Positions 19,955-29,061 of a DNA stretch of 64,000 nt are shown one piece after another. A model generated the notes under the pieces. The model saw nothing but the letters and a program-made list of their open reading frames with translations, ran no database searches and was not told where the DNA came from. This stretch comes from Hydrocarboniphaga effusa AP103 (lineage in GTDB: Bacteria; Pseudomonadota; Gammaproteobacteria; Nevskiales; Nevskiaceae). Both the position numbers and the translations under genes were made by a program. The stretch spans positions 2,529,501 through 2,593,500 of the forward strand of contig NZ_AKGD01000001.1 of assembly GCF_000271305.1 (NCBI RefSeq). Reading direction: 5' to 3'. Numbering within the stretch: position 1 is the stretch's first letter; every line of letters begins with the position of its first letter.

Positions 19955-20812
19955 ATGAATCGTACTCTCGGCAGCTGGTCGCTCGCAGCGGTAGCCTTGT
20001 TTGGGTCCTTCGTTGCCCAGGCTCAGGACGAGTCCGATGCCCCGGCCAGCAAGGGGCGGCATCTCGTGCAGATCGGTGTGTTCCATGTGGATACGCTGGA
20101 CAGCAGCACGCCGCTGCGCAGCCATATCCAGCCCGGCGCGCTCGCCGCGCTCGGCGTCCAGAGCGATTTCACCTCCGACACCACGAACAAGGTTGGTTCC
20201 TCGAACACGCTCGCGCTGATCTATTCGTATTTCCTCACCGACAATCTCGCGATCAAGTTCGAAGGCGGCATTCCGGCGGAATTCAAGCTCTACGGCAGCG
20301 GCGTGGTGCAGCCGACCGGCCCGCTCGGATCGGCGGTCGCCGTCGACCTGGGTTCGCCGGACTTCAACCCGCTCGCCAAGGTCACGCAGTGGAGCCCGGC
20401 GATCCTGCTGCAGTATTACTTCCGCGATGCGCAGGAAAAGATTCGTCCGTATGTCGGCGTCGGCGCCACCTACACCTGGTTCACCGATATCAAGGCCGAC
20501 GAAGACTTCAAGAATGCGTTGAATACGCGCTTCGGTGCCACGCTCGCGGCGGGCAACGGCAAGCTCGGGCAGTCGACCACGGTCGATGCCGCCGCAGCCG
20601 ACGACCTGGCGCCGATCTTCAACATGGGCGTGTCCGCGGAGCTGTCGGATCGCTGGAGCCTGTCGGGTTCGGTGTCGTACACGCTGCTGAAGACCACGGC
20701 CAACATCACCATCGATGCCGAAGACGGCACGCGCCTGGCGACCAGCCGCACCAAGCTCGATCTGAATCCGCTGGTCGTCGCCTTCGTGCTCGGCTACCGC
20801 TTCGATCTCTGA
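19955..20812 (+). CDS. ompW: OmpW family outer-membrane protein
   Basis: An eight-stranded beta-barrel porin of the OmpW family. The product has a signal peptide (about 1-24 ending VAQAQ) and the family elements LVQIGVFHV, an SNTLALIYSYFLTDNLAIKFEGGIP-like strand region (around 87-112), LQYYFRD and IRPYVGVGATYTWFTD, ending with the barrel closure VLGYRFDL. I start at ATG 19955 with GAAGGATGGAG upstream (285 residues); the frame is open to 19865 but would precede the signal peptide. The gene ends adjacent to the sirtuin gene, tail to tail. Confidence 0.92.
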   Translation: MNRTLGSWSLAAVALFGSFVAQAQDESDAPASKGRHLVQIGVFHVDTLDSSTPLRSHIQPGALAALGVQSDFTSDTTNKVGSSNTLALIYSYFLTDNLAIKFEGGIPAEFKLYGSGVVQPTGPLGSAVAVDLGSPDFNPLAKVTQWSPAILLQYYFRDAQEKIRPYVGVGATYTWFTDIKADEDFKNALNTRFGATLAAGNGKLGQSTTVDAAAADDLAPIFNMGVSAELSDRWSLSGSVSYTLLKTTANITIDAEDGTRLATSRTKLDLNPLVVAFVLGYRFDL

Positions 20813-21670
20813 TCAGCGGTCGAGCAGATCGAGCAGGGCCTGCAGCGTTTCGCCGCAGCCCTGCTCGATCTTCAACGCAAGCAGATCGTCGGCGCGCGTG
20901 CGTCCCAGATTGATCGCCGCGATTGGCTTGCGCTGCTGCTCCGCCGTCAGCGCGAAACGGTAGCCCGAGAACACCATCAGCGACGAGCCGACGACGAGCA
21001 TCGCATCGGCTTTGCTCAGACTGTCCATCGCCTCGGTGACGCGCGCGCTCGGCACGTTCTCGCCGAAGAACACCACGTCGGGCTTGAGCATGCCGCCGCA
21101 AACGGCGCATTCGGGCACTTCGAAACACGAGAAATCCACCTCGTCGAGGTCGGCGTCGCCATCGGGCGCGGTACTCGCGCTCAGGCCGGCCCATTGCGGA
21201 TTCAGCGCGCCGAGCCGCTGCTGAAACGCGGAACGCGCGGTGACATCCGCGCAGCCCAGGCAGACGATGCGATCGAGCCGTCCATGCAGGTCAATCACGT
21301 GGCGGCTGCCGGCCGCCTGATGCAGGCCGTCGACGTTCTGCGTGAGCAGCGTCTGGCAATGGCCGCGTGCTTCGAGCGCGGCCAGCGCGGTGTGCGCCCG
21401 GTTCGGCCTGGCGGCGGCGATCACCGGCCAGCCGATCAGGCTGCGCGCCCAGTAGCGTGAGCGCGTCGCGATGTCCTGCGTGAAGGCCTGGTAGGTCACC
21501 GGCGGGCGACGCTTCCAGGCGCCGTCGCTGTCGCGATAGTCCGGAATGCCCGAGTCGGTGCTGCAGCCGGCTCCGCCCAGCACGAACAGGCGCGGATGAC
21601 GCTCGATGAATTCAGCGAGCCGGGCAGCGGCTTCGGCGACAGAAGGTGTAGGGTAGGGCGCCTCGATCAT
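20813..21670 (-). CDS. sirtuin-type NAD-dependent deacetylase
   Basis: A 285-residue Sir2-family protein that removes acyl groups from lysine using NAD+. The motifs are [14 protein letters not shown] (from residue 33), TQNVDGLH (110-117), the catalytic His129 in DLHG, and two zinc Cys pairs, Cys137/Cys140 and Cys188/Cys191. The 47-residue stretch between the pairs is an extended insertion ([16 protein letters not shown]) like that of the SIRT4-like class II sirtuins. It diverges from slyX. Confidence 0.93.
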   Translation of the reverse strand: MIEAPYPTPSVAEAAARLAEFIERHPRLFVLGGAGCSTDSGIPDYRDSDGAWKRRPPVTYQAFTQDIATRSRYWARSLIGWPVIAAARPNRAHTALAALEARGHCQTLLTQNVDGLHQAAGSRHVIDLHGRLDRIVCLGCADVTARSAFQQRLGALNPQWAGLSASTAPDGDADLDEVDFSCFEVPECAVCGGMLKPDVVFFGENVPSARVTEAMDSLSKADAMLVVGSSLMVFSGYRFALTAEQQRKPIAAINLGRTRADDLLALKIEQGCGETLQALLDLLDR

Positions 21671-21690
21671 TGCGGGAGCATAGCCGGATC

Positions 21691-21912
21691 ATGTCGGAGC
21701 CTTCACACGACGCGCGCCTCATGGAGCTCGAAACCAAGCTCGCCTATCAGGAGGCGACGCTCGAAACCTTGAACCAGGAACTCATTCGGCAGCAGCAGCT
21801 CGTCGAGCAGTTGCAGCGCGCGGTGCGCACACTTGCCGAGCGCCTGCCGGCACCGACGCCCGAAGGCGCGGCGCGCGGCTCTTTGGAAGACGAGATCCCG
21901 CCCCATTATTGA
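21691..21912 (+). CDS. slyX: SlyX family protein
   Basis: A 73-residue, almost fully helical coiled-coil protein with the family pattern LMELETKLAYQEATLETLN, then LIRQQQLVEQLQRAVRTLAER, and the C-terminal signature EIPPHY. I chose the ATG at 21691 (MSEPSHD), 20 bases beyond the divergent sirtuin start. SlyX's function is unknown. msrA follows closely on the same strand. Confidence 0.92.
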   Translation: MSEPSHDARLMELETKLAYQEATLETLNQELIRQQQLVEQLQRAVRTLAERLPAPTPEGAARGSLEDEIPPHY

Positions 21913-21947
21913 GGCAGTGCCCCGATCCATTTTCAGGACCTTTACTC

Positions 21948-22568
21948 ATGAGCTTCTTCAACAGCAGCCTGCGCATCAGCCCGAAGGATTTCCCGGTCGC
22001 CGACCTCGACGAAGCGCTGGCCTCGTCGCCGGGCCGCAAGCTCGCGGTGCTCGCGGGTGGCTGCTTCTGGTGCGTCGAAGCGGTTTATCGCGAACTCTCC
22101 GGAGTACTCAAGGTGGTCAACGGCTATTCGGGCGGGACGGCCGAAACCGCCGATTACAAGGCCGTCTGCACCGGACGCACCGATCACGCCGAGGTGGTGC
22201 AGATCGAGTACGACCCGTCGCAGACCAGCTTCGGTGCCCTGCTGCGCATCTTCTTCGCAGTGGCGCACGATCCGACGCAGCTCGATCGACAGGGCAACGA
22301 CATCGGCACCCAATACCGCTCGGCTATTTTCTATGCCGACGAAGAGCAGAAGCGCATCGCCGAGGCCTACATCCGGCAGCTCGACGCGGCGCAAGTGTAT
22401 TCGGCGCCGGTCGTGACAAAGCTCGACAAGCTCGAAGATTTCTTCGAAGCCGAGGCCTATCACCAGAACTACGCGGCGCTGCATCCGAACGAGGGCTATA
22501 TCGCCGGTGTGGCGCTACCGAAGGTCGACAAGTTGCGTCGCTATTTCGGCGAAGAGCTCAAAGCCTGA
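21948..22568 (+). CDS. msrA: peptide methionine sulfoxide reductase MsrA
   Basis: Reduces methionine-S-sulfoxide in oxidatively damaged proteins. The catalytic motif GGCFWC gives Cys39 and Cys42; downstream are NGYSGG, HAEVVQIEYDP, and GTQYRSAIFY, all diagnostic. 206 residues from ATG 21948 (MSFFNSSLR); this N-terminal form resembles the long MsrA type. It is followed by a strong terminator and is probably cotranscribed with slyX. Confidence 0.95.
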   Translation: MSFFNSSLRISPKDFPVADLDEALASSPGRKLAVLAGGCFWCVEAVYRELSGVLKVVNGYSGGTAETADYKAVCTGRTDHAEVVQIEYDPSQTSFGALLRIFFAVAHDPTQLDRQGNDIGTQYRSAIFYADEEQKRIAEAYIRQLDAAQVYSAPVVTKLDKLEDFFEAEAYHQNYAALHPNEGYIAGVALPKVDKLRRYFGEELKA

Positions 22569-22574
22569 TGCAGG

Positions 22575-22623
22575 CTTCATCCAACAAAAAGCCCGCTTCG
22601 AGCGGGCTTTTTGTTGGATGAAG
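22575..22623. terminator. long bidirectional terminator after msrA
   Basis: A perfect 23-bp inverted repeat (arms 22575-22597 and 22601-22623) with loop TCG. The inner part is AAAAAGCCCGCT/AGCGGGCTTTTT, giving T tracts on both strands, and the outer 11 bp (CTTCATCCAAC/GTTGGATGAAG) extends it. It separates msrA from the convergent gene at 22639-23088. Confidence 0.92.
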
Positions 22624-22638
22624 AGGCTCGCAAGAAGC

Positions 22639-23088
22639 TCAGTGCAAGACCTCGATCACCAGCCGGTGATATTTCTGCGCGAGCCGGAAAGGACGCTGGC
22701 GCACCGTGTTCATGAGTGCCTCGGTCTGTTCGTCTCCCTCGGCTTTCACGAGCAGGAAATGACAGCCTTCCTTGGCGAGCTTGTTGTGCAGCTCGACCAT
22801 CTTGAGCGAGGCGCCTGTCGCGGCGATCGGGCTGGCCGAATCCAATCCTTTCTGTGAGGCGGCCTCCATCTCACGATCATCGATGGCCTTGAGTTCCTTG
22901 AAGCCGGCGTCCTCCAGGGCCCGTTGAGTGTCGCGTGCTTGCTGCTCCTGTTCGAAGGCGAGCAGAACGTGATGCTTGGGAAAGAAGTTGCCGAAATCGG
23001 AGCCGCTCTCCTGCAGGTCGTGCAGGCTTTTCTCCGTTGGCTCCTGCCTGCTTTTGTCCGAAGCGTTGATCGTGGTGTCCGGTCTCAT
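22639..23088 (-). CDS. hypothetical protein, possible stress-related
   Basis: A 149-residue soluble protein with no identified family. Start at ATG 23088 is supported by a very strong AAGGAGG site; an upstream in-frame ATG is weaker. The centre (KHHVLLAFEQEQQARDTQRAL and FLLVKAEGDEQTEALMNTV) looks like an alpha/beta ferredoxin-like fold with a polar, charged N-terminus. It has no signal or membrane segment. It diverges from a pyridoxamine-oxidase-fold stress protein, and both may respond to stress, which is only a guess. Confidence 0.75.
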   Translation of the reverse strand: MRPDTTINASDKSRQEPTEKSLHDLQESGSDFGNFFPKHHVLLAFEQEQQARDTQRALEDAGFKELKAIDDREMEAASQKGLDSASPIAATGASLKMVELHNKLAKEGCHFLLVKAEGDEQTEALMNTVRQRPFRLAQKYHRLVIEVLH

Positions 23089-23206
23089 GACATCCTCCTT
23101 GACGTCGCTGGAATTCCTGGAATTGACGGCTTTCAGCATGCGCCCGTGAACTGACGAGCCCATTAACTGTTATGCAGCTCACTGTTCTGTAGCCGACGCG
23201 CGCGGA

Positions 23207-23231
23207 GCATCGATGACGAGCACATCGATGC
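23207..23231. promoter_or_regulatory. inverted repeat in the 22639/23357 divergent region
   Basis: GCATCGATG and CATCGATGC form a perfect 9-bp inverted repeat around a 7-base loop, with an outer, offset pair GACGCG/CGCGTC (23195-23200 and 23231-23236). It is midway in the 268-bp region between two divergent genes. It could be an operator; there is no T tract, so it is unlikely to be a terminator. Confidence 0.35.
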
Positions 23232-23356
23232 GCGTCAAGCGAATTCAGAGCGGCTTCAGTGCCTCATCAGCATGCTGCGGCTTCGATCATTTGAGCGGTT
23301 CCAAACAGTGATTGTTGCGGAATCGCAAGCCAACGCAGAATCCAGTGGAGATCGCC

Positions 23357-23881
23357 ATGAATGATTTGACTCATTCGAACCGTCAGGACATGTCCGACGC
23401 CGAGCATTTGCAGCACTTTCGCAAGCTGGTCGAAAAAGCGCGTGTCGGCATGCTGACGACGCTCGACCGCGACATGGAGATGCGCAGCCGGCCGCTGCAT
23501 ACCATCGAAGTCGAGGAAAACGGAACGCTCTGGTTCGTGATCGGAGTCGCGTCGCCGAAGGCCGAGGAAGTCGGCGACCACGACGGCAAGGTTTGCCTGA
23601 CGTATGCCAACAAGGGCGATTCGGAATACGTCTCGGTGAGCGGTCACGCCAGGCTCGTGCGCGATCAATCGCTCAAGCAGACATTCTGGAACAAGATGAT
23701 CGATGTCTGGTTTCCGAAAGGCGACCAGGATCCGAACGTCGCCTTGCTCAAGGTCACTCCGACTCAGGCTGAATACTGGGATGGTCCGAGCAACACCGTG
23801 ACCCGTTTCTATGCCTTCGCCAAGGCGATGGCGACCGGCAAGAAGGATGCGTTCGGCGAGAATGCCAAACTCGGTTTCTGA
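23357..23881 (+). CDS. pyridoxamine 5'-phosphate oxidase-fold protein (general stress protein 26-like)
   Basis: A 174-residue split-barrel flavin-binding protein related to B. subtilis YdaG/general stress protein 26. It shows the KARVGMLTTLDRDMEMRSRPL opening, WFVIGVASPKAEEVGD, and ALLKVTPTQAEYWDG, the last two typical of this subfamily. ATG 23357 gives the natural N-terminus. The cofactor is likely FMN or a related flavin; the function of these proteins is unclear. The stop overlaps the next gene's start by 20 bases. Confidence 0.9.
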   Translation: MNDLTHSNRQDMSDAEHLQHFRKLVEKARVGMLTTLDRDMEMRSRPLHTIEVEENGTLWFVIGVASPKAEEVGDHDGKVCLTYANKGDSEYVSVSGHARLVRDQSLKQTFWNKMIDVWFPKGDQDPNVALLKVTPTQAEYWDGPSNTVTRFYAFAKAMATGKKDAFGENAKLGF

Positions 23882-24848
23882 CACCGCCTCTGATGCCGAG
23901 GTGCTCGTCGCTCCAAAGCAGCGAGCTTGGTGGCCGTGGGCGCGTCGCGCGCTCACGGCCCTTTTCTTTGCGGGTATTGCCTGGCTGCTCTACCACCAGG
24001 CGCGTGATCTCGACTGGGCGCAGGTCGGAGTTTCGCTGTCTCATTACACCGCGTCGAAGCTCATGCTCGCGGTGCTGCTCGTCGCCCTGAGCTATTCACT
24101 CTATGCCTCGTTCGACCTGATCGGCCGGCGCTACACCCGGCACTTGCTGAGCCATCGCGCGGTGCTGTCCACGGCGATGGTGAGCTATGCGTTCAACCTG
24201 AATTTCGGAGCGCTGGTCGGAGGTGTCGGTTTTCGTTATCGGCTGTACTCGCGCCTCGGCTTGCGCACCGCCGTCATCACGCGCGTGCTCGGCATGTCGA
24301 TGATCGGCAACTGGATCGGCTACACGCTCCTGCTCGGGCTGATCTTCGTGGGCGGCGCGCTCGAGATCGGCGATCAGGCTCGCCTCGGCGAAGAAGCCTT
24401 GCGGGTGCTCGGAGCGCTGCTATTGATGGCGGCGCCCGCTTATCTGGTGCTGTGCGCGGTTTCGCGAAGGCGAGAGTGGATCATCAGGGGTATCCCGATC
24501 GATCTGCCCCACCGGCGACTCGCCGCATTGCAGCTCGCGTTCTCGGTGACCAACTGGCTGGTGATCGCGAGCATTCCGTACCTGCTGCTCGATGGCGCGG
24601 TGAACTACTTCGCCGTGCTCGCGGCCCTGCTGCTCGCCGCCATCGCCGGCGTCATCACTCACGTGCCGGCCGGGCTCGGCGTCATGGAGGCGGTGTTCCT
24701 GGCCGTGCTCAGGGGCCAGGTCGACGAGGCTCCGCTGCTTGCCGCGCTGCTGGCCTATCGGGCGGTGTATTACCTGATGCCGCTGCTGCTGGCCGGCGTG
24801 GTCTACCTGAGCATGGAGGCCCGGCTGCGCGGAGGCGTCCGGGCCTAG
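23862..24848 (+). CDS. UPF0104/YbhN-like integral membrane protein
   Basis: A 328-residue polytopic membrane protein of the lysylphosphatidylglycerol-synthetase transmembrane (LPG_synthase_TM) family, with about eight hydrophobic segments. Characteristic elements include the central SYAFNLNFGALVGGVGFRYR and the late HVPAGLGVMEAVFLAVLRG. There is no aminoacyl-transferase domain, so it is the transmembrane part only. The start at ATG 23862 overlaps the preceding gene; a later start cannot be excluded. Confidence 0.85.
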   Translation: MPNSVSDTASDAEVLVAPKQRAWWPWARRALTALFFAGIAWLLYHQARDLDWAQVGVSLSHYTASKLMLAVLLVALSYSLYASFDLIGRRYTRHLLSHRAVLSTAMVSYAFNLNFGALVGGVGFRYRLYSRLGLRTAVITRVLGMSMIGNWIGYTLLLGLIFVGGALEIGDQARLGEEALRVLGALLLMAAPAYLVLCAVSRRREWIIRGIPIDLPHRRLAALQLAFSVTNWLVIASIPYLLLDGAVNYFAVLAALLLAAIAGVITHVPAGLGVMEAVFLAVLRGQVDEAPLLAALLAYRAVYYLMPLLLAGVVYLSMEARLRGGVRA

Positions 24849-24873
24849 CACTTCATCTAAAAACTTCAAAGGC

Positions 24874-25191
24874 TCAGACGCCCCAGGTCACGTCTTTTCC
24901 GTTCTTGGCGGCGCGCTCGAGCATGTCGACGAGCGGAAAAGCCCGGCGTCCGAGGCTGACGTCCTGGGCTTGGTGATCGCGTTCGTCCGGATCGTCGGCA
25001 TCTTCGGTGCGCGCATGCTGCGGAGCGTCCTGGGCGATGGCCGAGCGCAAGGCCGACAGGGCGGCGGGAATTTCTCCGGCGGTGATGACGCCTCGTTCGC
25101 CGGCACTCTTGCCGATCACGTCGAGCAGCTGCCTGGCGTGGGCATCGAGCATTTGCACGTCGCCGCTGGTGGGGGACGAAAATCGGATCAT
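24874..25191 (-). CDS. DUF1840 family protein
   Basis: A 105-residue soluble protein with the DUF1840 layout: N-terminal FSSPTSGDVQMLDAHARQLLD, ITAGEIPAALSALRSAIA in the middle, and the C-terminal VSLGRRAFPLVDMLERAAKN-type segment ending VTWGV. A charged, low-complexity insert (DDPDERDHQAQD) lies between. Its function is unknown. It converges with the YbhN-like gene and diverges from the EamA gene. Confidence 0.88.
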   Translation of the reverse strand: MIRFSSPTSGDVQMLDAHARQLLDVIGKSAGERGVITAGEIPAALSALRSAIAQDAPQHARTEDADDPDERDHQAQDVSLGRRAFPLVDMLERAAKNGKDVTWGV

Positions 25192-25376
25192 GGGAAGTCT
25201 CCGGGATGGGCGTTGGATCAGAGCACGCAGCGAGGAACCGCAGATTAATCCGGCGATGCCGGCGCTCCTAGACCTTCGGCGCCTCCGGGCCCGGCGCGGC
25301 GCTCTTTCCAGATCGCACGCGCACAGGCAAGCTGCGCGGCCTTTCGCTTCCGCGCCTGGTTCGCAAGCCGCCCGTC

Positions 25377-26354
25377 ATGACCGACGTCGCCAAAGCCCGC
25401 TGGCAATTGCATTTTTGCGTGCTGCTGTGGGCCTTCACCGCCATCCTCGGCAAGCTCATCAGTCTCGATGCCGTAAAGCTGGTGTGGTGGCGGTTGCTGA
25501 TCGTGGTGGCCTGCCTGTTCGTGCTGCCCGGGGTCTGGCGCGCACTGCGGCGAACGCCCAGGCGCCTCGTCGCGATCTTCGCGGGCATCGGCGTGCTCGT
25601 GACCCTGCACTGGCTGACCTTCTACGGCGCCATCAAGCTCGCCAACGCTTCGGTTGCGGTGACCTGTCTGGCGGTCGCGCCGGCGTTCCTGTCGGTGATC
25701 GAGCCCTGGATCGCCCAGCGGCCCTTCGACTGGCGCGAACTCGCGCTCGGGCTCGCGGTGGTTCCGGGCGTGGTGCTGGTGGTCGGCGGCGTTCCGGACG
25801 ACATGCGCCTGGGCGTGCTGGTCGGCATCACCTCGGCTCTGTTCGTCGCCTTCTTCATCGCGCTCAACAAGCGGCATGCGGAACGGGCCGATTCGCTGCT
25901 CGTGACGGGCCTGGAACTCGGCGCCGGCCTGGTGCTGATCGCCGCTGCCGCGCCGTTCTTGCCGGGCGGCTTCGCCTCGCTGATGGTTCCGCCCGCGGGG
26001 CTCGACGTGCTCTGGATCGGGGTGCTCGCGCTCGCCTGCACCCTGCTGCCGTTCACGCTGTCGCTCGTCGCCCTGCGCCGGATTTCGGCCTTCGGCGCGC
26101 AGCTGACGATCAACCTCGAGCCGATCTACACCATCGTCTTCGCCGCCCTGATCTTCAACGAGCAGCGCGAGCTCGGACCGCGCTTCTATCTCGGTGTGCT
26201 CGTGGTGCTGTCCGCCGTGTTCCTGCACCCGCTCCTGGCGCGGCGACCCGAGCTGATCGCCCCGGATGCGATCGCCTCGGATACGACGGATGCCGTCGCG
26301 GATAAAGCCGGCGCAAGCCAGGTCTGCGCCCTGGAGCCGGACCGTAAGGGCTGA
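25377..26354 (+). CDS. EamA/DMT family transporter
   Basis: A 325-residue inner-membrane carrier with ten hydrophobic segments in two EamA repeats (about 8-135 and 150-290), related to metabolite exporters such as RhaT/YdcZ types. The second repeat contains FGAQLTINLEPIYTIVFAAL, the usual signature before the last helices. A hydrophilic tail of about 40 residues follows. The substrate cannot be predicted. Confidence 0.9.
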   Translation: MTDVAKARWQLHFCVLLWAFTAILGKLISLDAVKLVWWRLLIVVACLFVLPGVWRALRRTPRRLVAIFAGIGVLVTLHWLTFYGAIKLANASVAVTCLAVAPAFLSVIEPWIAQRPFDWRELALGLAVVPGVVLVVGGVPDDMRLGVLVGITSALFVAFFIALNKRHAERADSLLVTGLELGAGLVLIAAAAPFLPGGFASLMVPPAGLDVLWIGVLALACTLLPFTLSLVALRRISAFGAQLTINLEPIYTIVFAALIFNEQRELGPRFYLGVLVVLSAVFLHPLLARRPELIAPDAIASDTTDAVADKAGASQVCALEPDRKG

Positions 26355-26619
26355 GCCTGGATTCAGGGCAGACTCATCTGCCCCAGGCATTTTGAAACCG
26401 TGCCCGCATGCCAAGGACGGCTCCGGCAGCACACCGTTTCGCAATACAAGGTTTCAGCCCCAGCAAGCCGGGGGAGCCTGCTCATTCCGTAGCAGCCCTT
26501 ACGTGCCACGTCGAAGGCGGCCATGCCGTCGTCGCAAAATGCTGCACTGCAACTGAATCGCGATGATCTGAGCTCGTCCTTGGCTGTCGGTGAACCATTT
26601 CCGTGGACGAGAGGACATC

Positions 26620-29049
26620 ATGAGCTGGGCTCCCAATCAGATCCAGATCGGCAAATCCGGCGTCGGTCGTACCGCGACACCGATGCGCTTCAGCGGGCGC
26701 AGCCAAGGTCGCGCACCGGTGTTGCTGTGTCTTTCGCACTTGCGCTGGCAGTTCGTCTACCAGCGCCCCCAACATTTGATGACGCGCTTCGCCCGCGACC
26801 ACCGCGTGATGTTCTTCGAAGAGCCGCTCACGCACGAGGAACTGCAGGAGCCGCAACTCGAAGCGCGCTACGACGAAGGCGTCGAGATTCTGGTGCCGCA
26901 TCTGCCCCAGGGCTTGAGCGAAGAACGCACCGACCAGATCCAGCGCCAGCTGATCGATACGCATCTGGCCGCGGCCGGCGTGCCGCCGAGCGAGCTGATC
27001 CTCTGGTACTACACGCCGATGAGCCAGAGTTTCACGCGCCATCTGCAGCGCTCGCTGACGATTTACGATTGCATGGACGAGCTCTCGGCCTTCATGGGCG
27101 CGCCGCCGAAACTGCTCGAACGCGAAAAGGAACTGCTCGAGCGCGCCGACCTCGTCTTCACCGGCGGCTACAGCCTGTTCGAAGCCAAGCGCGAGCGGCA
27201 TCCGAACGTGCATCCGTTTCCGAGCAGCGTCGATATCGGCCACTTCGCGAAGGCGCGCGGCGCGCTGTTCGAGCCGGGAGACCAGTCCGAGATTCCGCAT
27301 CCGCGCCTGGGTTTCTACGGCGTGATCGACGAGCGATTCGACCTCAAGCTGGTCGCCGGGCTCGCCGAGCGGCAGCCCGACTGGCAGATCGTGCTGATCG
27401 GCCCGGTCGTGAAGATCGATCAGAGCAAGCTGCCGCGCCGCGACAACATTCACTATCTGGGCCCCAAGGTCTACGACGTGTTGCCGCACTATCTCCAAGG
27501 CTGGGACGTGGCGACGCTGCCGTTCGCGCTCAACGAGTCGACGCGCTTCATCAGCCCGACCAAGACGCCCGAATATCTGGCCGGCGGCTGCCCGGTGGTG
27601 TCGACGCCGATCCGCGACGTCGTGCGCCACTATGGCGACAGCGGCGTGGTGCAGATCGCCGACGGCATCGACGCGTTCGAAAAAGGCATCGAAGCGGCGC
27701 TCAGGCAAGGCGCCGAACGCGAGGCCTTCCTCGCCCAGGCCGATGCGGCCATCGACGGCTTGTCGTGGGACCGCACTTGTGCCGAGATGGGTAAGCTCAT
27801 GGTCGATGCGCGCGGTCGCTCGCAACCGGCCTCCACTGGAGAATCGCATACCGTGTCTATGGATTCCGCGCGTCGTGGACGCAGCATGCCGGCGGCTCGC
27901 CGCTCCGGCTTCGATTATCTGATCGTCGGTGCCGGCTTCGCGGGCTCGGTGCTGGCCGAGCGCCTCGCTTCGCAGGCGAACAAGCGCGTGCTCGTGATCG
28001 ACCGCCGCCCGCATATCGGCGGCAACGCCTACGACTGCTTCGACGACGGCGGCGTGCTCATGCATCGCTACGGCCCGCACATCTTCCATACCAATGCGCA
28101 GCGCATCTTCGATTACCTGTCGAAGTTCACGCGCTGGCGTCCGTACGAGCATCGAGTGCTCGCCGACGTCGACCGCCAGCTCGTGCCGATTCCGATCAAC
28201 CAGACCACCATCAACAAGCTCTACGGTCTCGATCTCGACGAGGCCGGCGTCGCGCAGTTCCTCGCGGGCCGCGCGACCGCGCTCGACGACATCCGCACCT
28301 CCGAAGACGTGGTCATCAGCCAGGTCGGGCAGGAGCTCTACGAGAAGTTCTTCCGCGGCTACACGCGAAAGCAATGGGGCCTCGACCCGAGCCAGCTCGA
28401 CAAGGCGGTCACCGCGCGCGTGCCCACGCGCACGAACGCCGACGATCGCTACTTCGGCGACAGCTTCCAGTTCATGCCGCTGCACGGCTATACGCGCATG
28501 TTCGAGAACATGCTCGATCACCCGAACATCCGCATCATGGTCAACACGGATTTCGAAGACATTCGCAACGACGTGCACTACGACCACCTGATCTACTCGG
28601 GGCCGATCGACGAATTCTTCGACTACCGCTTCGGCAAGCTGCCGTATCGCTCGCTGCGCTTCCAGCACGAGACGCTCGATCAGGAATGGTTCCAGCCGGT
28701 CGCCGTCGTCAACTATCCGTCGCAGGACGTGCCGTACACGCGCATCACCGAGTACAAGCATCTGACCGGCCAGGTGCACGGCAAGACCAGCCTCACCTAC
28801 GAATATCCATCGGCCGAAGGCGATCCGTACTATCCGATTCCGCGCGAAGAGAACCAGGTGCTCTACAAGCAGTACCGCGAGCTCGCCGACAAGACGCCCA
28901 ACGTCAGCTTCGTCGGTCGCCTCGGCACTTATCGCTACTACAACATGGACCAGGTGGTCGGACAGGCCATCACCCTGTTCAACAAGCTCATCGACACGCA
29001 GAACGGCGAAGCTCAGGACGAGCCGCGCATCGCACTGCGCCGCGCTTGA
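26620..29049 (+). CDS. glycosyltransferase - UDP-galactopyranose mutase fusion
   Basis: An 809-residue bifunctional protein. The first domain (about 30-395) is a GT-B glycosyltransferase: RWQFVYQRPQHLMTRFA, and a C-terminal half with PFALNESTRFISPTKTPEYL and AGGCPVVSTPIRDV. A polar linker (about 396-430) follows. The second domain (about 431-809) is Glf: GAGFAG FAD loop at 437-442, RPHIGGNAYD at 463-472, YGPHIFHT, and late GRLGTYRYYNMDQV. Glf interconverts UDP-galactopyranose and UDP-galactofuranose. The ATG at 26620 has a GAGAGGAC site. The fusion suggests mutase product is passed to a cognate galactofuranosyl (or related) transferase. Confidence 0.92.
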   Translation: MSWAPNQIQIGKSGVGRTATPMRFSGRSQGRAPVLLCLSHLRWQFVYQRPQHLMTRFARDHRVMFFEEPLTHEELQEPQLEARYDEGVEILVPHLPQGLSEERTDQIQRQLIDTHLAAAGVPPSELILWYYTPMSQSFTRHLQRSLTIYDCMDELSAFMGAPPKLLEREKELLERADLVFTGGYSLFEAKRERHPNVHPFPSSVDIGHFAKARGALFEPGDQSEIPHPRLGFYGVIDERFDLKLVAGLAERQPDWQIVLIGPVVKIDQSKLPRRDNIHYLGPKVYDVLPHYLQGWDVATLPFALNESTRFISPTKTPEYLAGGCPVVSTPIRDVVRHYGDSGVVQIADGIDAFEKGIEAALRQGAEREAFLAQADAAIDGLSWDRTCAEMGKLMVDARGRSQPASTGESHTVSMDSARRGRSMPAARRSGFDYLIVGAGFAGSVLAERLASQANKRVLVIDRRPHIGGNAYDCFDDGGVLMHRYGPHIFHTNAQRIFDYLSKFTRWRPYEHRVLADVDRQLVPIPINQTTINKLYGLDLDEAGVAQFLAGRATALDDIRTSEDVVISQVGQELYEKFFRGYTRKQWGLDPSQLDKAVTARVPTRTNADDRYFGDSFQFMPLHGYTRMFENMLDHPNIRIMVNTDFEDIRNDVHYDHLIYSGPIDEFFDYRFGKLPYRSLRFQHETLDQEWFQPVAVVNYPSQDVPYTRITEYKHLTGQVHGKTSLTYEYPSAEGDPYYPIPREENQVLYKQYRELADKTPNVSFVGRLGTYRYYNMDQVVGQAITLFNKLIDTQNGEAQDEPRIALRRA

Positions 29050-29061
29050 AGGAGGACGCCC

